Shown: positions 30,201 through 39,504 of the stretch, piece after piece | Layout: each line of letters starts with the position of its first letter | Numbering within the stretch: position 1 is the stretch's first letter | Origin: Pseudomonas sp. FP198 | GTDB lineage: Bacteria; Pseudomonadota; Gammaproteobacteria; Pseudomonadales; Pseudomonadaceae | Length of the DNA: 64,000 nucleotides | NCBI RefSeq assembly: GCF_030687895.1 | Contig: NZ_CP117452.1 | Coordinates: forward strand, 2,187,501-2,251,500 | Direction: 5' to 3' | The notes under the pieces: model-generated | Database searches by the model: none | What the model saw: only the letters and a program-made list of their open reading frames with translations | Told to the model about the DNA's origin: nothing | Translations under genes and position numbers: made by a program

Positions 30201-30740
30201 GTGTAAGCCCCTTGACCATTTGGTTGATCTGTCTGGTGGTTCGCAAAACTTCGCTGTCCGGTAATTGCCTGCCTGCTACCGAAAACAGGTCGTCAGCGCT
30301 CGTCCGTCGAATCCGACGGGGTCGTGCATCGGTTGTGTAGTGTTATCGAAGGGCTGCTACGCAAATGCGCTACAACGATGAGAAACAGCGAAGAATCTTC
30401 AGGTCAGTGTCGACTTTCGACAGTCGAGCCCATGCGTCATGAGGATTGATCGCCAGCGTTTCTCGTCCTTGTTACCGGACGGTCTTGCCAGGTCAGCACC
30501 TTCAATCTGCCTTGTGGGCAGTCCCTTATCGAAAAAAACAGCTCGGCGGTCAGACGAGCTTGCTCAAACATTTACCGTACTCCCGATCGGGGAGACGTCT
30601 GCATCATGCAAGGGCAAATCGGAGGCGTCAACGGTTTTGTAGTGATTATTTTTGGTCACTACATATTGTCGGACAAAATGGTTTGGGTATGAAAAATCAG
30701 CGAAAAGGAATCATGCATCTTTAGGATGAGGGGGTTCTTT
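30201..30740. other. Intergenic region without a recognised gene
   Basis: About 540 bases upstream of the small gene at 29871. No ORF here has both a ribosome-binding site and protein-like composition. The right half (30520-30720) is clearly lower in GC than its surroundings. One palindrome is visible: arms TGTAGTGA/TCACTACA at 30638-30663 with a 10-base T-rich loop, which could be an operator or a small transcript's hairpin. Confidence 0.5.
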
Positions 30741-30863
30741 GTGGCGAGGGGATTTATCCCCGCTGGGTCGCGAAGCGGCCCCGGGCATTCCTGCGCAAGC
30801 ACGGCGGTGGCAGATATTTTTGGGGGCGCTTCGCACCCCAGCGGGGATAAATCCCCTCGCCAC
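30741..30863. repeat. Long palindromic repeat with GTGGCGAGGGG ends
   Basis: Outer arms GTGGCGAGGGGATTTATCCCC and its complement; inner arms GCGAAGCGGCCCC-like and GGGGGCGCTTCGC. A second copy, with the same outer arms, is at 60174-60272. It lies just downstream of topB (minus strand) and may shape that mRNA's 3' end. Confidence 0.88.
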
Positions 30864-30880
30864 GAAGGGACTCAGTGGGT

Positions 30881-32827
30881 TCAGGTGGCCTTGGCCTTGC
30901 TCGTCTTGCGCGGTGTGCCGGCGGCCTTGCGCTTGGCTGGTTTGCGTTTTTTCTTCCACGGCTCCGCGCCACGTCCGGCGGGGCTGGCCGGGCCGCTGAT
31001 GGTCAGGCTCATGCCTTGGCAGCGGGCGACGTGCTTGCTCATCCAGGCGGCTTGTCGCGTGACGAATTCTTCCAGGCTCATCTCACCGCTCTGCACCATG
31101 TCCAGGGCCTGTTCCCAGATGGCGGTGGTGCCCGGGTCGGCGATCGCCCGAGGCACCGCGTCGATCAGGCTGAATGCCGCTGGAGTGGCGGACAGGGCCT
31201 TGCCGTTTTTCACCAGGTAACCACGATCGAGCAGGCCCTGGATGATCGAGGCTCGGGTTGCTTCGGTGCCGATGCCGGTGGTGTCCTTGAGCTTCTGCTT
31301 GAGCAGTGGGTCCTCCACCAGCTTGGCGACATTTTTCATCGCCTTGATCAGGTCGCCCTCGGTAAACGGCTTGGGCGGCTGGGTCCACAGGTCCTTGGGG
31401 ATCACCTCGTCCACATTGCAATCGCGGCCTTCGGCAAGCGGCGGCAGGGTTTGTGGCACGGGTGCTTCGCGGCCGCGTGCGGGCGCCAATGCTTCGGGCA
31501 GGGCGCGTTTCCAGCCAGGTTCGATGATCTGCTTGCCGACGGCCCGCAGGGCTTGGCCGGCACAATCGAAGTCGGCCTGGTTCCGGTCGTATTCGTGGTT
31601 GGGCAGGAACTGCGCCAGGTAGCGCGCGCGAATCAGCGTATAGACGGCCCGTTGCTTGCCGGCGAGCTTGTCGATGTTCTTCGCCGCGGCCGTGGGAATG
31701 ATGCCGTGGTGCGCGCTGACCTTGGCATCGTTCCAGGCGCGTGATTTGCGTTGCGGTTGCAGGTGCTCGCGCAGCGACGCAAGGCCCGGGTCGGCCTGGG
31801 CGAGGGCGGCGAGAATGGCGGGTGCTTCGCCGTGCTGGCTCAAGGGCAGGAAGCCGCAATCGCTGCGCGGATAGGTGATGAGCTTGTAGGTTTCGTAGAG
31901 CGACTGGGCAATATCCAGGGTTTCCTGGGCGCCAAGGCCGAGCTTTTTCGAGCAGACCTCCTGCAGCGTGCCCAGGTCGAACGGCAGCGGCGCGGCCTCA
32001 CGCAGCCGTTCGGTGCGGACCTTGATCACCCGGGCGGTGGCGGCATCGCCCATGGCTTGGGCCGCATCGCGGGCGAGGGCCTGGTTCAGGCAGCGCTCCT
32101 GATCGTCGCAGGCATCCGGATCGGCGCGCCACTGGGCGGTAAAGGCCGTGCCGGCATGGCTCAGTCGCACGTCGATGGCCCAGTAGGCGACCGGGACGAA
32201 ATCGGCAATGCTACGGTCGCGGTCTACCACCAGCCGCAAAGTCGGTGTCTGCACGCGGCCTACCGGCAGCACGCCCTGATAGCCGGACTGACGCCCAAGG
32301 AGCGTGAACAGGCGACTCATGTTCATGCCGATCAGCCAGTCGGCCCGAGAGCGGCCCAGGGCCGAGTGGTAGAGGTTGAAGGTTTCCGCTCCGGGCTTGA
32401 GGGCGGCCAGGGCCTTGCGGATCGATGCTTCGTCCAGCGCCGACAGCCACAGGCGCTGGATGGGCCCACGATAGCGGCAATGCTCGACCAGCTCGCGGGC
32501 AATCATTTCGCCCTCGCGGTCGGCGTCGGTGGCGATGATCAGTTCCGTTGCCTCGCCCAGCAAGCGCTTGACCGCTTTGTACTGGCTGGCGGTTTTCGGT
32601 TTGACGGTCATCTTCCATTGCGCCGGCACAATGGGCAGGTCGGCCAGTACCCAACGCTTGTAGCGGGCATCGTAGGCGTCGGGCGGGGCCGTCTCCAGGA
32701 GATGGCCGATGCACCAGGTGACCGTGACGTGCGCGCCCAGCCAGCAGCCGTCGCCGCGTCGCGTGGCGCCCAGCACCGCGGCGATATCCTTGGCCTGGGA
32801 CGGTTTTTCACACAGGTACAGCCGCAT
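30881..32827 (-). CDS. topB: DNA topoisomerase III
   Basis: 648-residue type IA topoisomerase that relaxes negative supercoils and decatenates DNA. Toprim domain: LYLCEKPSQAKDIAAVLG and IIATDADREGEMIARELVEH (acidic triad). The active-site tyrosine is Y319 in KLITYPRSDCGFLPLS (E. coli Y328). GIGTEATRASIIQGLLDRGY marks domain II/IV. The C-terminal tail is very basic (WKKKRKPAKRKAAGTPRKTS), good for DNA contact, and there is no zinc ribbon. Start ATG 32827 has GGAAGAGG upstream. It is monocistronic here. Confidence 0.96.
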   Translation of the reverse strand: MRLYLCEKPSQAKDIAAVLGATRRGDGCWLGAHVTVTWCIGHLLETAPPDAYDARYKRWVLADLPIVPAQWKMTVKPKTASQYKAVKRLLGEATELIIATDADREGEMIARELVEHCRYRGPIQRLWLSALDEASIRKALAALKPGAETFNLYHSALGRSRADWLIGMNMSRLFTLLGRQSGYQGVLPVGRVQTPTLRLVVDRDRSIADFVPVAYWAIDVRLSHAGTAFTAQWRADPDACDDQERCLNQALARDAAQAMGDAATARVIKVRTERLREAAPLPFDLGTLQEVCSKKLGLGAQETLDIAQSLYETYKLITYPRSDCGFLPLSQHGEAPAILAALAQADPGLASLREHLQPQRKSRAWNDAKVSAHHGIIPTAAAKNIDKLAGKQRAVYTLIRARYLAQFLPNHEYDRNQADFDCAGQALRAVGKQIIEPGWKRALPEALAPARGREAPVPQTLPPLAEGRDCNVDEVIPKDLWTQPPKPFTEGDLIKAMKNVAKLVEDPLLKQKLKDTTGIGTEATRASIIQGLLDRGYLVKNGKALSATPAAFSLIDAVPRAIADPGTTAIWEQALDMVQSGEMSLEEFVTRQAAWMSKHVARCQGMSLTISGPASPAGRGAEPWKKKRKPAKRKAAGTPRKTSKAKAT

Positions 32828-33068
32828 AACGCCTCTTCCTAAGCAGGTTTCATGGGGCGCTAGCATGGTCAGGGATCGGCGTCGCGGCAAGCTTTATCTG
32901 TATGGATATACAGATAAAACGTTGCGCTGCGTTGCAACGGGCCGTTCGGCGCAACGCCCGGCGGTTGTCTGCGCAAGCAGAATGAATTTCTCGCAAGGGC
33001 ATCGCTCATAACTTGCAGAGCGGGTGAAACCGCAAAGCAAGTTAATGGAATCAAGGAGAGTCACTTTC

Positions 33069-33476
33069 ATGAATTCGATGCCGAAGGGCAACGGACAGGC
33101 GACCACACGTTTGATTCTCGTCGTTGAGGATGATCCGACCATCCTGGAGTTTCTGTGCGAAATCCTGGAAGAGGAAGGTTTTGTCGTCGAGCCTCGGGAA
33201 AGCGCAGATTCAGCGCTGACGTTCCTGGAGGAGAGCGCCGACTATGTGGACCTGCTGCTGACCGATATCACCATGCCCGGGGCGATGGACGGAGCGGACC
33301 TGGCCAACCTGACCGGGGACCGCTGGCCACAGATACCGCTGCTGATCATGTCGGGCTTCGAGACGCCGGAAAGCGCGGGGATCAAGCACCAGGCCTCGTT
33401 CATCGCCAAGCCATGGGCGCTGGGACAGATGCTCGATCTGGTGGAGAGCACGGTGAAAAGCCATTCGGTTCACTGA
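33069..33476 (+). CDS. Single-domain response regulator (orphan)
   Basis: 135-residue protein that is only a receiver domain. Acidic pocket EDD (ILVVEDDPTILEFL), phosphorylated Asp in DLLLTDITMPGAMDG, and the conserved Lys in FIAKPWALGQM. There is no output domain. Such CheY-like proteins act by protein contact or feed a phosphorelay. No kinase is adjacent; the hybrid kinase at 56657 has a related receiver of its own. AAGGAGAG lies 7 bases before ATG 33069, and the upstream in-frame extension is not protein-like. It may belong functionally to a distant kinase. Confidence 0.88.
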   Translation: MNSMPKGNGQATTRLILVVEDDPTILEFLCEILEEEGFVVEPRESADSALTFLEESADYVDLLLTDITMPGAMDGADLANLTGDRWPQIPLLIMSGFETPESAGIKHQASFIAKPWALGQMLDLVESTVKSHSVH

Positions 33477-33540
33477 TCAGGCTGAAGCCACGGCAGGATT
33501 TTTCGCTCACATCCGGTTGCAATACGGCGGTCGCTACGAT

Positions 33541-33559
33541 GACAATGCGAGTCATTATC
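33541..33559. promoter_or_regulatory. Fur box upstream of the ECF sigma gene
   Basis: GACAATGCGAGTCATTATC agrees with the 19-base Fur consensus GATAATGATAATCATTATC at 15 of 19 positions. It begins 41 bases before the sigma factor start. Iron-bound Fur would repress the whole fecIR-receptor cassette. Confidence 0.8.
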
Positions 33560-33581
33560 AGTCGCGAACAATTCCATTGTC

Positions 33582-34103
33582 ATGTCCGCCCACGATCTGT
33601 CCCTACGCAGCGCCGTCAACGATCTGTATTGCGACCATCACGGTTGGCTTCAGGGCTGGCTGCGCAAGCGCCTCGGCAATACCTTCGATGCGGCGGACCT
33701 GGCCCAGGATACGTTCGTTCGGGTGATCAAGGCGCGCTCGGCCCTGGATATCCGCGAGCCGCGACCCTATCTGTCGATGATCGCCAAAGGGCTGCTGATC
33801 GATCTCTTTCGCCGCCGTTCCCTTGAGCAGTCGTACCTCGAAGCGCTGGCCGCGATGCCTGAAGCGCAGCAGCCATCGCTGGAAGAGCAGGCGATCCTGT
33901 TCCAGGCCCTGATGGAAATCGATCGGCTGCTGCAAGGCTTGGGGCCCAAGGTCAAGCAGGCGTTCATCCTCTCGCAGTTCAACGGCCTGACCTACCCGCA
34001 GATCGCCGAGCGCCTCGGCGTCAGCGTACGTACAGTCAACAACCACATGGCCAAGGCCATGGAACACTGCTGTCTGATGCAAATCCAGTTGCAGCTCGCA
34101 TGA
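33582..34103 (+). CDS. FecI-type ECF sigma factor
   Basis: 173-residue iron-starvation sigma factor. Region 2 is DLYCDHHGWLQGWLRKRLGN-DAADLAQDTFVRVIKA with the FecI-type NTFDAADLAQDTF; region 4 is GLTYPQIAERLGVSVRTVNN, ending HMAKAMEHC. It directs RNA polymerase to the promoter of its cognate receptor gene. A Fur box precedes it, and the FecR-type regulator overlaps its end as ATGA. It forms, with the FecR-type and TonB-transducer genes, a cell-surface signalling cassette that senses an external ferric siderophore. It starts MSAHDLSLRSAV at ATG 33582. Confidence 0.94.
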   Translation: MSAHDLSLRSAVNDLYCDHHGWLQGWLRKRLGNTFDAADLAQDTFVRVIKARSALDIREPRPYLSMIAKGLLIDLFRRRSLEQSYLEALAAMPEAQQPSLEEQAILFQALMEIDRLLQGLGPKVKQAFILSQFNGLTYPQIAERLGVSVRTVNNHMAKAMEHCCLMQIQLQLA

Positions 34104-35050
34104 ACGTGTCGCCCGAGCAATTGCAGGCCATCCGTGTCGCGGCGCAATGGTATGCCCGGCTTCATTCCGGCACGACGACTGATGCGGAGCGGGACGGATG
34201 GCGGGCCTGGCTGGCTGCGGATCCGCTGAACGAGCAGGCCTGGCAACGCATGGCGGCGGTGTCGGAACAGATGGCCAGCGTGCCGGGCGCATTGGCGGCG
34301 CCAACCTTGAGTGCCCACCCTGGCCGACCTCGTCGAGAGGTGCTGCGCAGCGCCTTGCTGCTGACCTCCGCCGGCTGCCTGGGATGGCTGGGCTGGCGCA
34401 GCGAGACCGCGCAGAACCTGCTTTGCGATTACCGGACCGGCGTGGGCGAGCGGCGTGAGTTCCAGTTGGCGGACGGCAGCACGCTGCTGCTCAACACCGA
34501 CACCTCGGTAAACGTCCGTTTCGATGGCCGCCAGCGGACACTGACGCTGCTGCGGGGCGAAATTCTCGTGACGACCGGGGTCGATCCCTTGCAACGGCCG
34601 TTCAAGGTCGTCACCGGCCAGGCTGAAGTGCTGGCCCTGGGAACGCGATTTATCGTCCGCGCCCAGGCCGACGGCGGTGAGGTGGCGGTGCTGGAGAAGG
34701 CCGTGCAAGTCAGTTTGCGCAGCGGCGGGCCAGCCCAGCGGGTCGACGCGGGCAATCGCCTGGGCTTCACTGGTCGGTCGCTGGGTGCGTTGCGCGCCAA
34801 TGATGTATCGGTGGGTGCCTGGCAACAGGGCAGCATCATCGTCATCGACCGCCCGCTGTCGGCCTTGCTGGTGGAGCTTTCCCGCTATCGCACGGGAATA
34901 TTGCGCTGCGACCCGGCCATCGGCGACTTGAAAGTCTCCGGCGTTTTCCCCATCGACAATACCGATCTTGCCCTGGCGGCACTCGAAACCGGTTTCTCGT
35001 TGCGAGTGACCCGCTACAGCCGGTTCTGGGTTCAGGTGTCGCGTGGCTGA
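34100..35050 (+). CDS. FecR-type anti-sigma/signal transducer
   Basis: 316-residue inner-membrane regulator. The N-terminal cytoplasmic anti-sigma part is AAQWYARLHSGTTTDAERDG and WLAADPLNEQAWQRM (FecR_N); the membrane segment is near residue 90 (SALLLTSAGCLGWLGW); the periplasmic FecR domain follows (DYRTGVGERREFQLADGSTL, then LNTDTSVNVRF). The C-terminal STN-like part (LALAALETGFSLRV) contacts the receptor's signalling domain. It holds the sigma factor inactive until the receptor binds substrate. It overlaps the sigma gene by 4 bases and ends 104 bases before the receptor. Confidence 0.93.
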   Translation: MNVSPEQLQAIRVAAQWYARLHSGTTTDAERDGWRAWLAADPLNEQAWQRMAAVSEQMASVPGALAAPTLSAHPGRPRREVLRSALLLTSAGCLGWLGWRSETAQNLLCDYRTGVGERREFQLADGSTLLLNTDTSVNVRFDGRQRTLTLLRGEILVTTGVDPLQRPFKVVTGQAEVLALGTRFIVRAQADGGEVAVLEKAVQVSLRSGGPAQRVDAGNRLGFTGRSLGALRANDVSVGAWQQGSIIVIDRPLSALLVELSRYRTGILRCDPAIGDLKVSGVFPIDNTDLALAALETGFSLRVTRYSRFWVQVSRG

Positions 35051-35154
35051 CGCTCACGCGTTGGTCCGGTTGAAAATGTTTTTGCACTTTTCCTCGGCAT
35101 CGTTCGGCTCATCCCTCAGTGAGTTTTCTTGACTGTTTTGGGGGGAGGGGACAC

Positions 35155-37632
35155 ATGTCTCGCGTGAACACGCCAGGTCGTCTGGCAATCGCAATGAAAA
35201 TCGGTTTTCTGGCCGCCACGTCTTCCGGCGCTTGGGCGGCGTACGCCAGTCCGGTGGCGCAGGCTTCGGTGCCGCAACGCGCGGTGCAGGCCTACGATAT
35301 CGGCGCTGGCGCCCTGGTGGATGTGCTGACGCGTTTCTCCAGCCTCGCCGGCGTCGCGATTTCGTTCGATGCCGCACAACTGCAGGGGCTGCGGTCGCCA
35401 GGACTGAAAGGCTCCTTTGGCGTGGCCGAAGGTTTCGCGCGCATCCTCGGCAGTAGCGGCCTGCAAGCCGAACCCCAGGCCAACGGGACCTACCGGCTGC
35501 GTACCGCACCTGCGCCCGGCTCGGCGCTGGAATTGGGCACCACGACCATCGACGGACAACTGCTCACGGCAACCACCGAAAACAGCGGGTCCTACACCAC
35601 TGGGGCGGTGACGATCGGCAAAGGCGAGCATTCGCTGCGCGAAACGCCGCAATCGGTCACGGTGATCACCCGCAAGATGCTCGACGATCAGAACCTGAAC
35701 ACCATCGAGCAGGTGATGGAAAAGACCCCGGGTATCACCGTCTACGACTCGACCATGGGCGGCAAGTATTTCTATTCCCGCGGGTTCCGGATGTCCGGTC
35801 AGTACCAGTACGACGGCGTGCCGCTGGACATGGGCAACAGCTATGTCCAGGCCGACAGCTTCAGCAGTGACATGGCCTATTACGACCGGGTCGAAGTCCT
35901 GCGCGGCGCTGCCGGCATGATGAAGGGATCCGGCGGTACGTCCGGTGGCGTCAATTTCGTCCGCAAGCGCGGCCAGGCCACGGCGCAGAATGAACTCAGC
36001 CTCTCGGGCGGCACCTGGGACAACTATCGCGGGCAGGTCGATACCGGTGGCCCGTTGAACGAGGCCGGCACCGTGCGGGGCAGGGCGGTGATCGCCGAGC
36101 AGAGCCGGCACTACTTCTACGACGATGCCCGGCGCAACGACCAGGTCTATTACGGGGCGCTGGATATGGACCTGACGCCCGACACCACGCTCGGCCTGGG
36201 CGTGGCGTACGAGGATGTCGACGCGAGCCCTTGCTGGGGCGGGCTGCCACGCTACCGCAATGGCAGCGACCTGAAACTCAGCCGTTCCACTTGCCTGGAC
36301 CCGTCGTGGAACACCTGGCGCAGCCAGCGGACCACGGTCTTCGGCGACCTTCGACATCAGCTCAACGATGACTGGGCCGTGAAAGTCGCAGGCGTCTATA
36401 CAAAAAACACCCAGGACACCAAATACGCGTTTGCATCGGGTGCGGTGACGCCGGGGGGCTCGACCACCAACCTGTTGGGCAGCCTGTATGACTACGATCA
36501 GGTCGACTACGGCCTCGACGCCTACCTGGACGGCAAGTTCGACGCCTTCGGCCAGCAGCATCAATTGATCTTCGGGGCCAACGCCAGTCGTTCGGACAAG
36601 GATGACTTCTATTCGGTCGCCTTGTTGCCGCAGAAGCAGAACGTCTTCGACCCGGATCGACACATCCCGGAACCGGACGACAGCTACTTCATTGATAACT
36701 CGACCCGCGGCGGGCCGGTCAAGACCCTCACCGAACAACAGGGCGTGTATTCCACGTTGCGCCTGAAACTGGCGGATCCGTTGACCTTCGTTGTCGGCGG
36801 TCGGGTGAGCTGGTACAGCTCCAGGAGCGACTCGGTATTTCTCACCGGCGGCACCGAACACGCCAGGAGCACCGAGACCGGCCAGGTCACGCCATTTGCC
36901 GGCGTGTTGCTCGACCTCAACGAACACCTCACCGCCTACGCCAGTTACTCGGACATCTTCACGCCCCAAGGCAACTACCGCTCGCAAAGCGGCTCGGCGC
37001 TCAAGCCGCTGGTGGGCGAAAGTTATGAACTGGGGATCAAGGGCGAGTGGTTCGAAGGGCGCCTGAACACGGCGTTCAACCTGTTCCGCACCGTGCAGAA
37101 GGATCAGGCCCAGACGGATTACAACTCCACCTGCGCCTCATCGGACGGCTACTGCTACGAGAACGCTGGCAAGGTCCGCGCCCAGGGCTTCGAGGCCGAG
37201 ATCAGCGGCGAAGTCATCGAGCGCCTGCAACTGCTCGCCGGATATACCTACACCCAGACCAAGACCCTGGAAGATATCGACAGCAGCCTCAATGGTGGTT
37301 CGTTCAACAGCTATGTGCCGCGCCACGTGCTGCGCCTTTGGGGCGATTACGCCCTCGGTGGCGCCTTCGAGCGGTTCAGCGTCGGCGCCGGGGTCAATGC
37401 GCAGAGCGATAATTTCCGCGTATCGCCGCTTAGCGGTGAAAAGATTACCCAGGCCGGTTATGCGGTGTGGAACGGTCGGATCGGCTACCGCATCGATGAC
37501 ACCTGGTCGGTGGCGCTCAACGGCAACAACCTGTTCGACAAGCGCTACTACACCACCATCGGTACCGAAAGCTTCGGTAACTATTACGCTGAGCCGCGCA
37601 ATTTCACCGCGACGGTGAAGGCGCACTTCTGA
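35155..37632 (+). CDS. TonB-dependent ferric siderophore receptor with signalling domain
   Basis: 825-residue outer-membrane transducer. Signal peptide (MKIGFLAATSSGAWAAYA region), then an STN signalling domain (residues about 45-115: YDIGAGALVDVLTRFSSLAG, GLKGSFGVAEGFARIL), a plug (LRETPQSVTVITRKMLDDQN; VEVLRGAAGMMKGSGGTSGG) and a 22-strand barrel ending in the aromatic C-terminus VKAHF. The STN domain and its position behind fecI/fecR-like genes mean that it senses as well as imports. The plug style is that of FpvA/FoxA-type hydroxamate receptors; the ligand is unknown. ATG 35155 has GGGGAGGGG upstream. The 104-base gap before it contains GAAAAT followed by a T-rich spacer, a plausible site for the cognate sigma factor. 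Confidence 0.94.
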   Translation: MSRVNTPGRLAIAMKIGFLAATSSGAWAAYASPVAQASVPQRAVQAYDIGAGALVDVLTRFSSLAGVAISFDAAQLQGLRSPGLKGSFGVAEGFARILGSSGLQAEPQANGTYRLRTAPAPGSALELGTTTIDGQLLTATTENSGSYTTGAVTIGKGEHSLRETPQSVTVITRKMLDDQNLNTIEQVMEKTPGITVYDSTMGGKYFYSRGFRMSGQYQYDGVPLDMGNSYVQADSFSSDMAYYDRVEVLRGAAGMMKGSGGTSGGVNFVRKRGQATAQNELSLSGGTWDNYRGQVDTGGPLNEAGTVRGRAVIAEQSRHYFYDDARRNDQVYYGALDMDLTPDTTLGLGVAYEDVDASPCWGGLPRYRNGSDLKLSRSTCLDPSWNTWRSQRTTVFGDLRHQLNDDWAVKVAGVYTKNTQDTKYAFASGAVTPGGSTTNLLGSLYDYDQVDYGLDAYLDGKFDAFGQQHQLIFGANASRSDKDDFYSVALLPQKQNVFDPDRHIPEPDDSYFIDNSTRGGPVKTLTEQQGVYSTLRLKLADPLTFVVGGRVSWYSSRSDSVFLTGGTEHARSTETGQVTPFAGVLLDLNEHLTAYASYSDIFTPQGNYRSQSGSALKPLVGESYELGIKGEWFEGRLNTAFNLFRTVQKDQAQTDYNSTCASSDGYCYENAGKVRAQGFEAEISGEVIERLQLLAGYTYTQTKTLEDIDSSLNGGSFNSYVPRHVLRLWGDYALGGAFERFSVGAGVNAQSDNFRVSPLSGEKITQAGYAVWNGRIGYRIDDTWSVALNGNNLFDKRYYTTIGTESFGNYYAEPRNFTATVKAHF

Positions 37633-37637
37633 GTGCC

Positions 37638-37664
37638 GTGGCGAGGGGGGCTGCCCCTCGCCAC
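37638..37664. repeat. Short GTGGCGAGGGG palindrome
   Basis: Arms GTGGCGAGGGG/CCCCTCGCCAC around a 5-base centre, between the converging receptor and transporter genes. It probably ends both transcripts in the absence of another hairpin. Confidence 0.8.
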
Positions 37665-37673
37665 GGGCGGTTT

Positions 37674-39296
37674 TCAGTTGGTGTCGAGGTCGACGTTGCG
37701 GGTTTCCCGCAGGCAGATCATGCCCACCACCAGGCTCACGCCCGTGATCACCACCGGGTACCACAGGCCGTAGAAAATATCCCCGGTGTAGACCACCAGG
37801 GCGAACGACACGGTTGGCAGGAAACCGCCGAACCAGCCGTTGCCGATGTGGTACGGAAGGGACATGGAGGTGTAGCGAATGCGGGTCGGGAACAGTTCGA
37901 CCATCAGCGCCGCCAGCGGGCCGTAGCACATCGCCGAAATGATGATCAGCGCCACGATCAGGGCAACGATCATCGGCCGGTTGATCTGCTGGGCATCGGC
38001 TTGTTGCGGGTAGCCCGCCAGGGTCACCGCGCCGCGCAGGGCGGCTTCGTCGTAGCCTTCAAGTTTCATGTCGCCGACGCTGACCTGCACGTTGCTGCCG
38101 GCCGGTGCCGCGACGCTTTTGTAGGGCAGGCCTTGCTTGACCAGGAAGGTCTTGACCTTGTCGCAAGGGCTGTCGAAACGCGCCTTGCCCACCGGGTCGA
38201 ACTGGAAGGTGCAGGTGGCCGGGTCGGCGACGACGGTGATCGGCGCCTGGCGGCTCGCCAGGTCGATGGCCGGGTTGGCGTAATGGGCGAGCGTCTTGAA
38301 GATCGGAAAGTACAACGCCGTCGCCAGCAGCAGGCCGATCATCAGCACCGGTTTGCGCCCGACCTTGTCCGACAGCCAGCCAAAGAAGATGAAGAACGGC
38401 GCGCCGATCACCACGCTGACAATCAGCAGGCTATTGGCAAGGGCCGGGTCCATCTTGAGGAACTGGGTGAGGAAGAACAGCACGTAGAATTGCGCGGCAT
38501 AGAAGGTCACCGCTTGCCCGGCATTGATGCTGAACAGGGCGATCAGCACCACCTTCAGGTTTTCCCATTTGCCGAAGGACTCGCGGATCGGCGCCTTGCA
38601 GCACTTGCCTTCTTCTTTCATTTTCAGGAAGGCCGGCGACTCGTGCAGGCTCAGGCGGATCCAAGTGGAGATGCCCAGCAGCAGGATCGACAGCAGGAAC
38701 GGAATGCGCCAGCCCCAGACTTCGAACTGGTCACCGGTAAAGTAACGGCAACCGAGCACCACCAGCAGCGAGAGCAACAGGCCCAGTGTCGCGGTGGACT
38801 GAATCCAGCTGGTATGAAAGCCGCGCTTGCCCATCGGTGCATGCTCGGCCACATAGGTCGCCGCGCCGCCGTATTCACCGCCCAGGGCCAGACCCTGGAG
38901 CATGCGCAATACCACCAGGATGATCGGCGCGGCGATGCCGATGCTCGCGTAGTTGGGCAGCAGGCCGACGCAGAAAGTCGCCAAGCCCATGAGCACGATG
39001 GTCGCCAGGAACGTGTACTTGCGCCCGATCATGTCCCCCAGCCGACCAAACACCAGCGCCCCGAAGGGCCGCACGATGAAACCGGCAGCGAAAGCCATCA
39101 GGGCGAAAATGAACGCCGTGGTGTCGTTCACCCCGGCGAAGAATTGCTTGCTGATCACCGCCGCGAGGGCGCCGTAGAGGAAAAAGTCATACCACTCGAA
39201 CACCGTCCCCAGGGACGAGGCGAAGATGACTTTCTGGGTTTCCTGGCTGGTGCCTGCGCTGCGCGTGGCTTCCAGGGGCTGAACATGTTCAGACAT
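37674..39296 (-). CDS. MHS-family MFS transporter with a large periplasmic insert
   Basis: 540-residue metabolite:proton symporter. It opens with VIFASSLGTVFEWYDFFLYG, the MHS hallmark, then RPFGALVFGRLGDMIGRKYT and LQGLALGGEYGGAATYVAEH. Twelve helices are expected. Unlike ordinary MHS proteins (about 430-450 residues), a hydrophilic stretch of about 95 residues lies between the helices TALYFPIFKTLAHYA and MIVALIVALIIISAM. It carries a Cys pair (PATCTFQF and SPCDKVKTFL) that could form a disulfide outside the membrane. Substrate unknown: probably a small carboxylate. Start ATG 39296 (MSEHVQPLEATRSAG) has GGGAT upstream. It may work with the GMC oxidoreductase 210 bases upstream on the same strand, though a REP separates them. 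Confidence 0.88.
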   Translation of the reverse strand: MSEHVQPLEATRSAGTSQETQKVIFASSLGTVFEWYDFFLYGALAAVISKQFFAGVNDTTAFIFALMAFAAGFIVRPFGALVFGRLGDMIGRKYTFLATIVLMGLATFCVGLLPNYASIGIAAPIILVVLRMLQGLALGGEYGGAATYVAEHAPMGKRGFHTSWIQSTATLGLLLSLLVVLGCRYFTGDQFEVWGWRIPFLLSILLLGISTWIRLSLHESPAFLKMKEEGKCCKAPIRESFGKWENLKVVLIALFSINAGQAVTFYAAQFYVLFFLTQFLKMDPALANSLLIVSVVIGAPFFIFFGWLSDKVGRKPVLMIGLLLATALYFPIFKTLAHYANPAIDLASRQAPITVVADPATCTFQFDPVGKARFDSPCDKVKTFLVKQGLPYKSVAAPAGSNVQVSVGDMKLEGYDEAALRGAVTLAGYPQQADAQQINRPMIVALIVALIIISAMCYGPLAALMVELFPTRIRYTSMSLPYHIGNGWFGGFLPTVSFALVVYTGDIFYGLWYPVVITGVSLVVGMICLRETRNVDLDTN

Positions 39297-39400
39297 AGCG
39301 GTATCCCTCACAGTGATTGTTTTTGTTGTTCCACTGTCGACGCCGGGTTGGGGGCGTCTCCTGATTTGACGCACTTCCTTGGATCACACTCCTTTCAACC

Positions 39401-39488
39401 TGTGGGAGCGAGCCTGCTCGCGAAGGCGGTATGTCAGCTGAACAATGTTGACTGATACAGCGCTTTCGCGAGCAGGCTCGCTCCCACA
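39401..39488. repeat. REP pair
   Basis: TGTGGGAGCGAGCCTGCTCGCGAAGGCGG and its inverse, between the transporter and GMC oxidoreductase genes. Confidence 0.9.
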
Positions 39489-39504
39489 GGGATCTTGGTA
39501 TTGT

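Noticed and set aside
35073..35100. GAAAAT plus spacer as the promoter of the TonB receptor
   Set aside because: It only loosely fits known iron-starvation sigma promoters; mentioned in the receptor entry but too weak to list as a site.
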